This document shows, in pieces, positions 50,701 through 61,334 of a stretch of DNA of 64,000 nt. Under the pieces are notes generated by a model. That model had not been told where the DNA came from, did not search any database, and saw nothing but the letters and a program-made list of their open reading frames with translations. The translations under genes were made by a program, and so were the position numbers. Position 1 is the stretch's first letter. Each line of letters begins with the position of its first letter. The stretch covers positions 39,940,743 to 40,004,742 of the forward strand of contig CM034533.1 of NCBI GenBank assembly GCA_020002185.1. Direction: 5' to 3'. Origin of the DNA: Paraescarpia echinospica. Taxonomy: Eukaryota > Annelida > Polychaeta > Sabellida > Siboglinidae.

Positions 50701-53700
50701 CAACAACCACAAGTACTGAAGCTTTAACAACCACAACAACTGAAGCTCCAACAACTACAACAACTGAGGCTCCAACAACCACAACTACTGAACTATTTAC
50801 TATGTCAACAAGTGAAGCTCCAACAACCACAACAACTGAACTGCCAACAACTACTACTACTGAAGCTCCGACAACCACAACAACTGAAGCTCCAACAATG
50901 ACAACTACTGAAGCTCCAACAACCACAACTACTGAAGCTGTAACAACCACTAAAACTGAAGCTGCAACAACCACAACAACTGAAGCTCCAACAACCACAA
51001 CAACTGAAGTTCGAACAACCACAACAACTGAATCACCAACAACCACAACTACTGAAGCTTTAACAACAACTACAACTGAAGCTTTAACAACAACTACAAC
51101 TGAAGCTCCAACAACTACAACAACTGAGGCTCCAACAACGACAACTACTGAAGCTCCAACAACGACAACTACTGAAGCTGTAACAACCACTACAACTGAA
51201 GAGCCAACAACTACAACTACTGAAGCTCCGACAACTACATCAACTGAAGCTCCAACAACGACAACTACTGAAGCTCCAACAACGACAACTACTGAATCTG
51301 TAACTACCACTACAACTGAAGCTCCAACAACCACAACTACTGAAGCTCCAACAACCACAACTACTGAAACTGCAACAACCACAACAACTGAAGTGCCAAC
51401 AACTACAACAACTGATGCTCCGACAACCACAACAACTGAAGCTCCAACAACGACAACTACTGAAGCTCCAACAACCACAAGTACTGAAGCTTTAACAACC
51501 AGTACAACTGAAGCTCCAACAACTACAACAACTGAGGCTCCAACAACCACACCTACTGAACTACTTACTACTTCAACAAGTGAAGCTCCACCAACCACAA
51601 CTACTGAAGCTGTAACAACCACTACAACTGAAGCTGCAACAACCACAACAACTGAAGCTCCAACAACCACAACAACTGAAGCTCCAACAACCACAACAAC
51701 TGAAGTTCGAACATCCACAACAATTGAATCACCAACAACTACAACTACTGAAGCTCCAACAACTACAACTACTGAAGTTCCAACAACCACAACTACTGAA
51801 GCTCCGACAACCACAACAACTGAAGCTCAAACAATGACAACTACTGAAGCTCCAACAACCACAACTACTGAAGCTGTAACAACAACTACAACTGAAGCTC
51901 CAACAACCACAACTACTGAAGCTCTAACAACTACTACAACTGAAGCTGCAACAACCACAACAACTGAAGCTCCAACAACCACAACAACTGAAGTTCGAAC
52001 AACCACAACAACTGAATCACCAACAACTACAACTACTGAAGCTCCGACAACTACAACATCTGAAGTGCCAACAACTACAACTACTGAAGCTCTGACAACC
52101 ACAACAACTGAAGCTACATCAACGACAAATACTGAAGCTCCAACAACAATAACTACTGAAGCTCCTACTACTTCAACAACTGAAGGTCCAACAACCATAA
52201 CTACTGAAGGTCCAACAACCACAATTACTGAAGCTCCAACAGCCACAACTACTGAAGCTCTAACAACCACTACAACTGAAGCTCCAACAACCACAACTAC
52301 TGAAGCTCTAACAACCACAACTACTGAAGCTCCAACAACCACAACTACTGAAGCTTTAACAACCACAACTACTGAATCTCCAACAACCACAACTACTGAA
52401 GCTCCAACAACCACAACTACTGAAGCTTTAACAACCACTACAACTGAAGCTCCAACAACGACAACTACTGAACCACTTACTACTTCAACAAGTGAAGCTC
52501 CAACAACCACAACTACTGAAGCTGTAACAACCACTACAGCTGAAGCTCCAACAACCACAACTACTGAAGCTGTAACAACCACTACAACTCAAGCTCCGAC
52601 AACCACAACAACTGAAGCTCCAACAACCACAACTACTGAAGCTGTAACAACCACTACAACTCAAGCTCCAACAACCACAACAACTGAAGCTCCAACAACC
52701 ACAACTACTGAAGCTTTAACAACAACTACAACTGAAGCTTTAACAACAACTACAACTGAAGCCCCAACAACTACAACAACTGAGGCTCCAACAACGACAA
52801 CTACTGAAGCTCTAACAACGACAACTACTGAAGCTGTAACAACCACTACAACTGAAGAGCCAACAACTACAACTACTGAAGCTCCGACAACTACATCAAC
52901 TGAAGCTCCAACAACGACAACTACTGAAGCTCCAACAACGACAACTACTGAATCTGTAACTACCACTACAACTGAAGCTCCAACAACCACAACTACTGAA
53001 GCTCCAACAACCACAACTACTGAAACTGCAACAACCACAACAACTGAAGTGCCAACAACTACAACAACTGATGCTCCGACAACCACAACAACTGAAGCTC
53101 CTACAACGACAACTACTGAAGCTCCAACAACCACAAGTACTGAAGCTTTAACAACCACTACAACTGAAGCTCCAACAATTACAACAACTGAGGCTCCAAC
53201 AACCACACCTACTGAACTACTTACTACTTCAACAAGTGAAGCTCCAACAACCACAACTACTGAAGCTGTAACAACCACTACAACTGAAGCTGCAACAACC
53301 ACAACAACTGAAGCTCCAACAACTGAAGTTCGAACATCCACAACAACTGAATCACCAACAACTACAACTACTGAAGCTCCAACAACTACAACTACTGAAG
53401 TTCCAACAACCACAACTACTGAAGCTCCGACAACCACAACAACTGAAGCTCAAACAATGACAACTACTGAAGCTCCAACAACCACAACTACTGAAGCTGT
53501 AACAACAACTACAACTGAAGCTCCAACAACCACAACTACTGAAGCTCTAACAACTACTACAACTGAAGCTGCAACAACCACAACAACTGAAGCTCCAACA
53601 ACCACAACAACTGAAGTTCGAACAACCACAACAACTGAATCACCAACAACTACAACTACTGAAGCTCCGACAACTACAACATCTGAAGTGCCAACAACTA

Positions 53701-55275
53701 CAACTACTGAAGCTCTGACAACCACAACAACTGAAGCTACATCAACGACAAATACTGAAGCTCCAACAACAATAACTACTGAAGCTCCTACTACTTCAAC
53801 AACTGAAGGTCCAACAACCACAACTACTGGAGATCCAACAACGACAACTACTGAAGCTCCTACTACTTCAACAACTGAAGGTCCAACAACCACAACTACT
53901 GAAGTTCCAACAACCACAATTACTGAAGCCCCAACAGCCACAACTACTGAAGCTCTAACAACCACTACAACTGAAGCTCCAACAACCACAACTACTGAAG
54001 CTCTAACAACCACAACAACTGAATCGCCAACAACTACAACTACTGAAGCTCCAACATCCATAACTACTGAAGTTCCTACTACTTCAACAACTGAAGCTCC
54101 AACAACCTCAACAACTGAAGCTCCAACAACCACAACAACTGAATCGCCAACAACTACAACTACTGAAGCTCCAACATCCACAACTACTGAAGCTCCTACT
54201 ACTTCAACAACTGAGGCTCCAACAACCACAACTACTGAAGCTCTTTCTACTTCAACAACTGAAGCACCAACAACCACAATTACTGAAGCTCCTACTACTT
54301 CAACAACTAAAGCTCCAACAACCACAATTATTGAAGCTCCAACAACCACAATAACTGAATCGTCAACAACTACAACTACTGAAGCTCCAACAACCACAAC
54401 TACTGAAGCTCCTACTACTTCAACAACTGAAACTCTGACAACCACAACTATTGAAGCTCTATTAACCACAACTCCTGAAGCTCCAACAACCACAACAACT
54501 GAAGCGACAACAAATACAACAACTGAAGCTGCACCAACCACAACTACTGAAGCTCCAACAGCCACAATAACTGAATCTCCAACAACATCAACTGAAGCAC
54601 CAACAACTACAACAACTGAAGCTCCAACAACCACAACAATTGAAGCTCCTACTACTTCAACAACTGAAGCTTCAACATCCACAACAACTGAAGCTCCAAC
54701 AACGACAACTACTGATGCTCCAACAACCACAACTACTGAAGCTCCAACAACCACACCTACTGATGCTCCAACAACCACAACTACTGAAGCTCCTACTACT
54801 TCAACAACTGAAGCTCCAACAACCACAACTACTGAAGCTCCAACAACCACAACTACTGATGCTCCAACAACCACAACAACTGAAGCTCCAACAACCACAA
54901 CAACTGAAGCTCTTACTACTTCAACAACTGATGCTCCAACAACCACAACAACTGACGGTCCTACTACTTTAACAACTGAAGGTCCAACAACCACAACAAC
55001 TGAAGCTCCAACAACCACAACTACTGATGCACTAACAACCACAACTACTGAACCTCCAACAACCACAACAACTGAAGCTCCAACAACTACAACTACTGAA
55101 ACTCCAACAACCACAACTACTGAAGGTCCAACAACCACAACTGCTGAAGCTCCAACAACCACGGTATCTGCTTGTTTTGGACACCCATGTCTGAATGGAG
55201 CCACGTGTAACAGCAATGGATTGTTATTCACCTGTCACTGTGTTGCAGGGTTTACTGGTGTTGACTGTGGTAGTG
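32736..55275 (+). CDS. Giant mucin, first coding exon: signal peptide, Thr-rich repeats, EGF1
   Basis: The ATG at 32754 starts a signal peptide: basic MINKQARRYMT, then hydrophobic CYVILLLMIAVV, with cleavage likely near residues 23-28. From about residue 30 to 7470 the protein is an unbroken array of an 8-residue unit, E-A-P-T-T-T-T-T (24 bp, about 930 units). Over 60% is Thr and there is one acidic residue per unit, ideal for dense O-glycosylation. No Cys and very few basic residues occur. Residues about 7474-7505 form a six-Cys EGF domain (CFGHPCLNGATC to GVDC) without the calcium-binding start. The donor G|GTAAGT at 55275/55276 ends the exon in phase 1; reading on to 55322 is intronic. 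All repeat indels seen are multiples of 3 bp. The product is an extracellular gel or cell-surface mucin. The precise family member is not recognisable, hence no symbol. Confidence 0.9.
33972..42600 (+). repeat. Higher-order repeat family 1 in the mucin array (0.5-1.1 kb periods)
   Basis: The marker QSPTTTTT (CAATCACCA) follows EVRTTTTT at 33972, 34860, 35769, 36849, 37953, 39057, 39537, 40233 and 42585, and once more at 46854. Spacings are 888, 909, 1080, 1104, 1104, 480, 696 and 2352 bp, which are multiples of 24 except 909 (38x24 minus 3). Blocks between 36849 and 39057 share the order of variant units almost completely, indicating unequal crossover of about 46-unit blocks. Confidence 0.9.
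48778..53449 (+). repeat. Higher-order repeat family 2 in the mucin array (3,048-bp super-unit)
   Basis: The marker CTCAAACAATGACAAC occurs at 44221, 48778, 50434, 51826 and 53449. 48778 to 51826 is 3,048 bp = 127 x 24. Over the stretches I compared by eye (48.78-49.6 kb with 51.83-52.65 kb) the sequence looks identical, including rare variants. The last interval (1,623 bp) is 68 x 24 minus 9. It is a very recent duplication or possibly an assembly product. Confidence 0.9.
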
Positions 55276-57269
55276 GTAAGTTTAATTTTATGTTTGATTT
55301 CTTGTTCTTTATTTACTGGTAATGTTGTTGATGTTTTCTTTAAAAAATTCGTCAGGCGGTGGTAATTCAGTGCATGCCTAAAATGTAATTCCCTGTATGA
55401 ACTTTTAGAGCTTAAACTTTTTTTTAAACTCAAAACTATGTATTTAATCTGATATTATGAGCTAAATCTCAGTAATAGCTGATGTATGAAAACGTCTGTC
55501 TCAGTTATTGTGTTTGTACACGATATATTGCTTTAAATGCAATCTTATGTAACATTATGTAAAACATGCAGGTTGACGTTAAATGTGTGACAGCGGATTA
55601 GCAATGTGTTTTTCTGTGGAGTACAACAACAAACTAAAGTATGTGAAAAGTCATCCCGAATCTTTAATTGCAGGATTTATGTTTCTTCACTGCAACTGAT
55701 GATGCCATTTTCTTAACTTGTTTGGTAAACTTAAAGGGAATATTAGATTCTTTAACGTTTATTTGTTCTGATTTCTGAGCTTATTTCATTAGAAATTGTT
55801 TATCCACAACGTATTTCGTTGTATTCAGATATCCAAAGATATCAAGTAGTTTTTTTGTGAGAATGAATACTGAATAAATATTAACTAATTGCAATTTGTT
55901 GAAACGATTAATACATTTAAATAATTGTTTTTATAAATGATATACCATTCTTATGTGCTCTGTAATGAACAGATCATTGAATGCAATGATTATTGATTTT
56001 GTTTTAATTTAATTTTTATATACCAAAAACACAACATTTACTTTACAACTGATGGTTATTAAGTGTATGGCTAAAATGTGATTCCATGTCTCAACATTAC
56101 ATTGTAAACACCATAAATAATTTGCATTTATAATTATATATACGCTATCAGAATCTTGGAAAAGGACATACCGGTACGTTCACAATCAAAAAAAGGAAAT
56201 TAACTATCGCAATAAGGAACACGTTGTCTTTGAGACGTGATCAAATGTTTCTTATATTCGGTTGGCTTTATATCCACGGGCATATTACAAATTATAGGAC
56301 AGAACCGGGATTTCGAAGTTGTTCCTATTAATTTATAGACTAGCGAAAGTCCACTGTAAATACGGTGTATGTCGAATTAGTAGTGCCACCTAGCGTACAA
56401 TATTAAAATTAACAAAATGTCACAAAACTAGTTGGCCTCAATTCTTGACTTTGTCTAAACTCCCAGTGACCGATATACTGAATAATTACGAATTATCTAA
56501 TCGGTTGTATTTTTCATCGATATTGAGATACCATTTAATAGCAAATAGTTAGCATGTTCGCATACTAACCATTTGAACTCCACAATCAGACACCGACGTC
56601 GTCTGCTCACGACACGTTATGAGGACGGCCTAGTTGCAGGGCAAGGCATTAAAGCCTGCGTAGCAAGGCTGTATTCGCTAGAGGGTGCCACCATACGGAA
56701 ATGCTGCTCCGTAGGTGCAAGTTTTGTATGCGCAACGTTGTGTTAACGAGTTCTATACTCTTCATGTTTTAGAAATACGTGAATGTGACAGCTATCCCTG
56801 TATGAACTGAGCACCATGTGTCGACTCAGTTAATCGTATAGCTGTACTTGTACACATGGCTACTCCGGGGACAGATGCGAGACTGATAAAGCTTTGTAAC
56901 GTCATCAGTTTTTTTAAAAGGGCTCTGTTCGCCTGTATTGTATATACATTGCGCTATTCCACAGCAGAAGTATTTTGTCGGTCGACGCTTGGTGTCTGCG
57001 GGTATTTATAGAACAGTCTCGTGCAGGCGATATGTTTTCCGTCGTTAGTTCTCGGGAACACAAGACACGAGTGCGCTGAGTAGTGATTGTGTTGTTGATA
57101 AGGATTTATTTATGACATATTATAGGAACTTGTCTTTAGTAACCACACAGCATAATCATATAGCATTATTGGAAATTGACAATACTATGAAAGAAAGGGG
57201 TAACATCACCAGACGTTGCAGCAACATGTTCTATTAAACGTATATTATATTACGTGTGCACTGTTTCAG
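55276..57269 (+). other. Mucin gene intron 1, containing a dead EGF exon
   Basis: Bounded by G|GTAAGT and CACTGTTTCAG. It is AT-rich with no other gene. The only structure is the EGF pseudo-exon at 56773-56885. Confidence 0.8.
56773..56885 (+). pseudogene. Dead EGF exon of the mucin gene
   Basis: TTCATGTTTTAG at 56772 is still a usable-looking 3' splice site, followed in phase 1 by EIRECDSYPCMN, an in-frame TGA, then APCVDSVNR. One base is missing around 56840; after shifting frame the rest reads SCTCTHGYSGDRCET. The expected G|GT donor is G|AT. The 113-bp length against 114 bp in the live EGF exons confirms a 1-base loss. Stop, frameshift and lost donor all show it is non-functional. Confidence 0.85.
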
Positions 57270-57383
57270 ACGTGGATGAATGTGGAAGCAGCCCTTGCTT
57301 GCATGGAGCCAATTGTGTCGACGCCATTAATTCCTACAGCTGCACATGCAGCGCAGGATACACGGGCGGCTTCTGCGAGATAG
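57270..57383 (+). CDS. Mucin gene exon: calcium-binding EGF domain
   Basis: 114 bp, phase 1 at both ends, flanked by TTTCAG and G|GTAAGT. It encodes DVDECGSSPCLHGANC, VDAINSYSC, TCSAGYTGGFCEI. There are six Cys, the DxDE calcium-binding start, and the Asp/Asn beta-hydroxylation pattern C-x-D-x4-Y-x-C. It is the second EGF of the protein, following EGF1 at the end of the giant exon. Symmetric phase lets it be gained or lost without a frame change. Confidence 0.92.
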   Translation, partial: TWMNVEAALACMEPIVSTPLIPTAAHAAQDTRAASAR

Positions 57384-57805
57384 GTAAGTCAGCTTTTTGA
57401 TCGACCAAAAAGTAATATTTCTCTCCAGATAATGTGGGATACCATTACACTGCCTGCACAATTTCAGTTGCCTGTTCCAATTGCTGTTGATAGTACTGTT
57501 GCTGTTGCTGCTGTATTTGTATTTATGTGTGTGTGCGTATGTGTGTGTGGTGTGTGTGTGTGTGTGTGTGTGTTGTATATTTCTACAGCAGTATGTACAT
57601 CGTTATGATATATCTGGATCATCATTTCTGAAGTATTCATTGCCAGCAATTATGAGGATGTTATTCGAAAACAGATCTATTCACATTTTACTTAATTTAT
57701 ATTATACCGCGGGTGAACCACCCAAACCTTGTCGCTGGATCATGTGACCATTTGTGAAAGTTACACTGCCTTTATTCGTATTGCTCTGCGTGTTGTTCCG
57801 GGCAG
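57384..57805 (+). other. Mucin gene intron with a GT microsatellite
   Basis: Between GTAAGT and TTCCGGGCAG. It contains an imperfect GT run at about 57527-57572. Confidence 0.8.
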
Positions 57806-57919
57806 ATATCGACGAGTGCGCCAGTTCTCCGTGTGTCAACGGAGCGACATGTTTCGACGGAGTCAACAGATACAGCTGCAACTGTGCGACAGGTTACGCT
57901 GGCGACCGGTGTGAGACAG
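57806..57919 (+). CDS. Mucin gene exon: calcium-binding EGF domain (duplicate 1)
   Basis: 114 bp, phase 1-1, acceptor GGGCAG, donor G|GTATGT. It encodes [39 protein letters not shown]. The calcium-binding DIDEC and the hydroxylation motif [10 protein letters not shown] are intact. It is nearly identical to the next EGF exon, and the similarity extends through the whole following intron, marking a tandem exon-intron duplication. Confidence 0.93.
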
Positions 57920-58483
57920 GTATGTTTGAACATCAGCTTGTTTGTTGGTACGTCTGGATGACGAGTTGGCGTGACACAAACAGACGCTGTAGCTTGAGTA
58001 TTATAAATGGTTGAAGTAATTCCATAGTATCTGCTTAACTGAGGAGTGGATAACAGAATCAGCCATTAAATTGAATTAAAATTATTGGTTGGGGTGGGAT
58101 CTTTATTTAGTCCTGTTGTTTTATTAATGCACGGCTATAGCGAATTAGAGGCTCGTTAGAATCAAGTTGGTCTAGATCAAAGTGAGTATACTAAATGGAG
58201 TTCAGTATATTGGCAATAGTGTTTTGAACAATGTCTGATTTTTTTATATATTCTCTCTGTTTTGATCAATATTGTGAAAGCATTTCTGCCACATTTACTA
58301 CACCTTACACGAGTTACTCAAATTGTGGGTCATGAAACATACATTATGTTTTAACATGGACCTCGTTAGTCAATAGGCAGTTCCATTTACTAGTAGCTGT
58401 TTGCTATATGTATCGTTTGTCACATAACTGATTGGCTGGTCACACGTTCTCCAGAAGTGACGTGCCGTGTTAGTGTTACGTGT

Positions 58484-58521
<38 letters not shown>
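58484..58521. repeat. (GATA)n microsatellite
   Basis: About nine GATA units here. The equivalent place in the duplicate intron (about 59522-59535) has only about three. Confidence 0.95.
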
Positions 58522-58522
<1 letters not shown>

Positions 58523-58849
58523 TGGATATCATGGCAGCCTTTTGTGAATGCAGTATTTATATGTGCATAATACGTTTTTAGAATCTATCTCAATAAAGGA
58601 CATGGCTACGTTTTAAGGCAATTCACATTAGACGTATAAGAACACATTTAATTGGTCAAGAAAACAAGTAATTATACATCAGTTGGTGTTTAGACATGAT
58701 TCAACATTTCCTCTGGTACAAAATCACTCAGGCGTGCCATGGTCGAAGACCAACAGACAACCTGCACTTAACGCTGGGAGCTTGTATAGGATAGTTTAAA
58801 TTGTATGTTATCGTTCTGCTGTTCGTATGCTGTTTGTGACCTTGTACAG

Positions 58850-58963
58850 ACATCGACGACTGCGCCATTTCACCTTGTATGAACGGAGCGACATGTTTCG
58901 ACGGAGTCAACAGATACAGCTGCAACTGTGTGGCAGGTTACGCTGGCGACCGGTGTGAGACAG
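58850..58963 (+). CDS. Mucin gene exon: calcium-binding EGF domain (duplicate 2)
   Basis: 114 bp, phase 1-1, acceptor TTGTACAG, donor G|GTATGT. It encodes [39 protein letters not shown]. It differs from the previous EGF exon by a few residues only (for example E to D before the first Cys, S to I, V to M, AT to VA). All six Cys and the hydroxylation motif are kept. Confidence 0.93.
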
Positions 58964-59915
58964 GTATGTTTGAACATTAGCTTGTTTGTTAGTACGTCTG
59001 GAGGACGTATTGGCGTGACACAAATAGACGTTGTAGCTTGAGTATTATAAATAGTTGAAGTAATTCCGTATAATCTGCTTAACTGAGGTGTGGATAACAG
59101 AATCAGCCGTTAAATTGAATTAAAATTATTGGTTGGGGTGGGACCTTTATTTATTCCCGTTGTTTTATCAATTATAGCGAATTAGAGGCTCGTTAGAATC
59201 AAGTTGGTCTGGATCAAAGTGAGTATACTAAATTAAGTTCATTGTATTGGCAATAGTGTTTTGAACAATGTCTGGTTTTTTATATATTCTATTTGTTTTG
59301 ATCAATATTGTGAAAGCGTTTCTGCAACATTTACTACACCTTACACGAGTTACTCAAATTGTGACGCTGGGTCATGAAACATACATTATGTTTTAACATG
59401 GAACTCGTTAGCCAATAGGCAGTTCCAACTACTAGTAGCTGTTTGCTCTATGTATCATTTGTCACATAACTGATTGGCCGGTCACACGTTCTCAAGAAGT
59501 GCCGTGTTAGTGTTACGTGTATAGATAGATAGATACGGATATCATGGCAGCCTTTTGTGAATGCAGTATTTATATGTGCATAATATGTTTTTAAAATCTA
59601 TCTCAATAAAGGACATGGCTACGTTTTAAGGCTATTCACATTAGACGTATAAGAACACATTTAATTGGTCAGGAAAACAAGTAATTATACAGCAGTTGAC
59701 GTTTAGACATGATTCAACATTTCTTCTGGTACAAAATCACTTAGGCGTGCCATGGTCGAAGACCAACAGACAACCTGCACTTAACGCACAATTTCTCATA
59801 GCATTTATTGTGAAACTGAACTACAGCGATATTAGAAATAAATTGAACTTACATTGCAAAATGCTGGGAGCTTGTAACACATAGCTTAAATTGTATGTTA
59901 TCGTTCTGCTGTTCG
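58850..59915 (+). repeat. Exon-intron tandem duplication, unit 2
   Basis: Second copy of the EGF exon-intron cassette. It has about 80 bp (59787-59865) absent from the equivalent place in unit 1 (after CACTTAACGC at about 58771), and a shorter GATA tract. Confidence 0.88.
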
Positions 59916-60016
59916 TGTACACATATATGCGCATGCACACATGCAAAAGCGAGCGCATTTACGCGCATACACACCCTCGTGCACGGAACCTAATCTTCTT
60001 ACCCATACTACTTCAG

Positions 60017-60133
60017 ATATTGACGAGTGTGCGAGCGACCCATGTCAAAACGGGGGATCGTGTGAGGACTCAACAAATGGTTACTCGTGCAAATGTTTGC
60101 ACGACCTCTACATGGGGAATCACTGTGAAAATG
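60017..60133 (+). CDS. Mucin gene exon: calcium-binding EGF domain
   Basis: 117 bp, phase 1-1, acceptor CTTCAG, donor G|GTGAGA. It encodes DIDECASDPCQNGGSC, EDSTNGYSC, KCLHDLYMGNHCEN. The six Cys, DIDEC and C-x-D-x4-Y-x-C are present. It is one codon longer than the other EGF exons, between the fifth and sixth Cys. It is the fifth and last live EGF before the NIDO-like region. Confidence 0.92.
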
Positions 60134-60442
60134 GTGAGACGAATGTACACCTCGGAAACTAATATAAACGTATATAAACAAATTGCCAAACATCGTTGCT
60201 AATTTTGATTCTGCAGTTTGGACAAAAAACGGATTGTTCACATGCTTATCAAAAGTTTTTAAAATGCTACATAACCACATTTTTGATGCAAAAATTAAAC
60301 ACTAATGATGTTGCTTTGTATTGTTTGAAATCTGAGAAAACCCGGATACTCTGAAATTGAAGTTAATGTACACCCTTTATATATCTATGTATATAATGTG
60401 AAATCGTTTCTGTGTGAAGTATAAAGTGAACTGTGGTTTCAG
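60134..60442 (+). other. Mucin gene intron, nothing else seen
   Basis: AT-rich intron between G|GTGAGA and GTGGTTTCAG. Confidence 0.8.
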
Positions 60443-60588
60443 CCATCTTGTATACCTACTACCAGTATGGCGGGAGTCAAGGAGATGTCAGCATGCCAAA
60501 ATATTGTTACTGGAGTGGAAGTTGCTCCTCCGATTTCATTCGTGTTCCGAGAATCCAGATTTTCAATGGACAGTACAAACGTCTAAAG
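60443..60588 (+). CDS. Mucin gene exon: start of NIDO-like domain
   Basis: 146 bp, entering in phase 1 and leaving in phase 0 (AAG|GTGAGT). It encodes ILYTYYQYGGSQGDVSM, PKYCYWSGSCSSDFIRV, PRIQIFNGQYKRLK. The YxYG...GD start and the later IFNGQYKRL before the strand YTNGYVTFG fit the N-terminal part of NIDO (nidogen extracellular) domains as found in MUC4-like proteins. An extra Cys pair (CYWSGSC) is unusual for nidogen itself. Assignment rests on joining with the next exon. Confidence 0.8.
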
Positions 60589-61334
60589 GTGAGTAACCGG
60601 TTTCTCCTCTGTGTCGCAACGCACTGTAATGACAGTTAACTACCACAATGACAACGAATAGTGTTTAATAGCTAAAATAGGTTAATAAGCGTACATTAAT
60701 AATAATAATTATGATAAGAATATGATGTTGATGATAAAGATGATGTCGACTACGAAGATGGTGAAGATGCTGATGATGAAGTAGAGATTTTAGGCCCAGT
60801 TGCATTGACTCTGACATAGGCACGCAGCCTCTTCTCTGTTTGTTGAATGAACCTGACTACTTCATATGTTGAGAATGGACAATCCACAATTTATTGACAT
60901 TGTGCGCTCTGAGATGCATATAGGCAAACTATTATAAAAACCGTGAAGGCAGTTACAGTTATTATAGGTAATGTTACAACAGATAATACATAGACAGAGG
61001 TATACAGAGGTAAACAGATGCCTGTCTACAAACTACATAAAATAATAATATTACAATATGTGTATTATTCTTCCAGAAATAATAATTGTTGCAGCTATTT
61101 CTAATACCGCCGCCTTTATGGTGATAGTATATAGGCGGGCAGGCAGGCAGGCAGACATATTGGTGTGTTTGTTTTCCCAATATAGTACAACATGTAATTT
61201 AGAATAGTTATACAAATAAAGCGTACACATTTAAATATATAGTGTACTATGTAACACAAAAGTTATGAAAATTAATGTTGTACAATATATGGGTATATTG
61301 TAGAAATACATCTCACCATCGATATGTTGTTCAG
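60589..61334 (+). other. Mucin gene intron with GAT-rich and GCAG microsatellites
   Basis: Contains an imperfect GAT/ATG triplet tract near 60715-60785 and a short GGCA run near 61133-61153. No gene is seen. Confidence 0.75.

Larger units (their letters stand above)
32850..55165 (+). repeat. 24-bp coding minisatellite, about 930 units, hierarchical
   Basis: The basic unit encodes EAPTTTTT, typically with Thr codons in the order ACA-ACC-ACA-ACT-ACT. This mix of synonymous codons breaks up a pure triplet run. Variants replace Ala/Pro (EVP, EAL, EAV, EVR, EAQ, ESP, EEP) or Thr (TSTSEAP, TSTTEAP). The first ~600 bp and the last ~1.1 kb are less regular, with more Ser and Asp, as expected of edges not homogenised. 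The array is nested in higher-order blocks listed separately. Confidence 0.95.
57806..58835 (+). repeat. Exon-intron tandem duplication, unit 1
   Basis: EGF exon plus its ~0.9-kb intron, colinear with 58850-59915. Shared landmarks include GTATGTTTGAACAT at the donor, GACACAAA..GACG.TGTAGC, a GATA microsatellite, and GTATGTTATCGTTCTGCTG near the end. Differences are scattered substitutions and small indels. Confidence 0.9.

Noticed and set aside
32849..55231. Many minus-strand frames of V-V-V-V-V-G-A-S and plus-strand QLLKLQQP frames as genes
   Set aside because: They are shadows of the 24-bp coding repeat in other frames; no signal peptide, domain or splice context supports them.
55276..55322. 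Mucin protein ending at the stop at 55322
   Set aside because: A canonical G|GTAAGT donor at 55275 in phase 1 and matching phase-1 EGF exons downstream show that this tail is intron sequence.
57729..58014. Small frames starting at 57729 and 57754 as genes
   Set aside because: They read through the EGF exon with intron on both sides; the exon is annotated instead.
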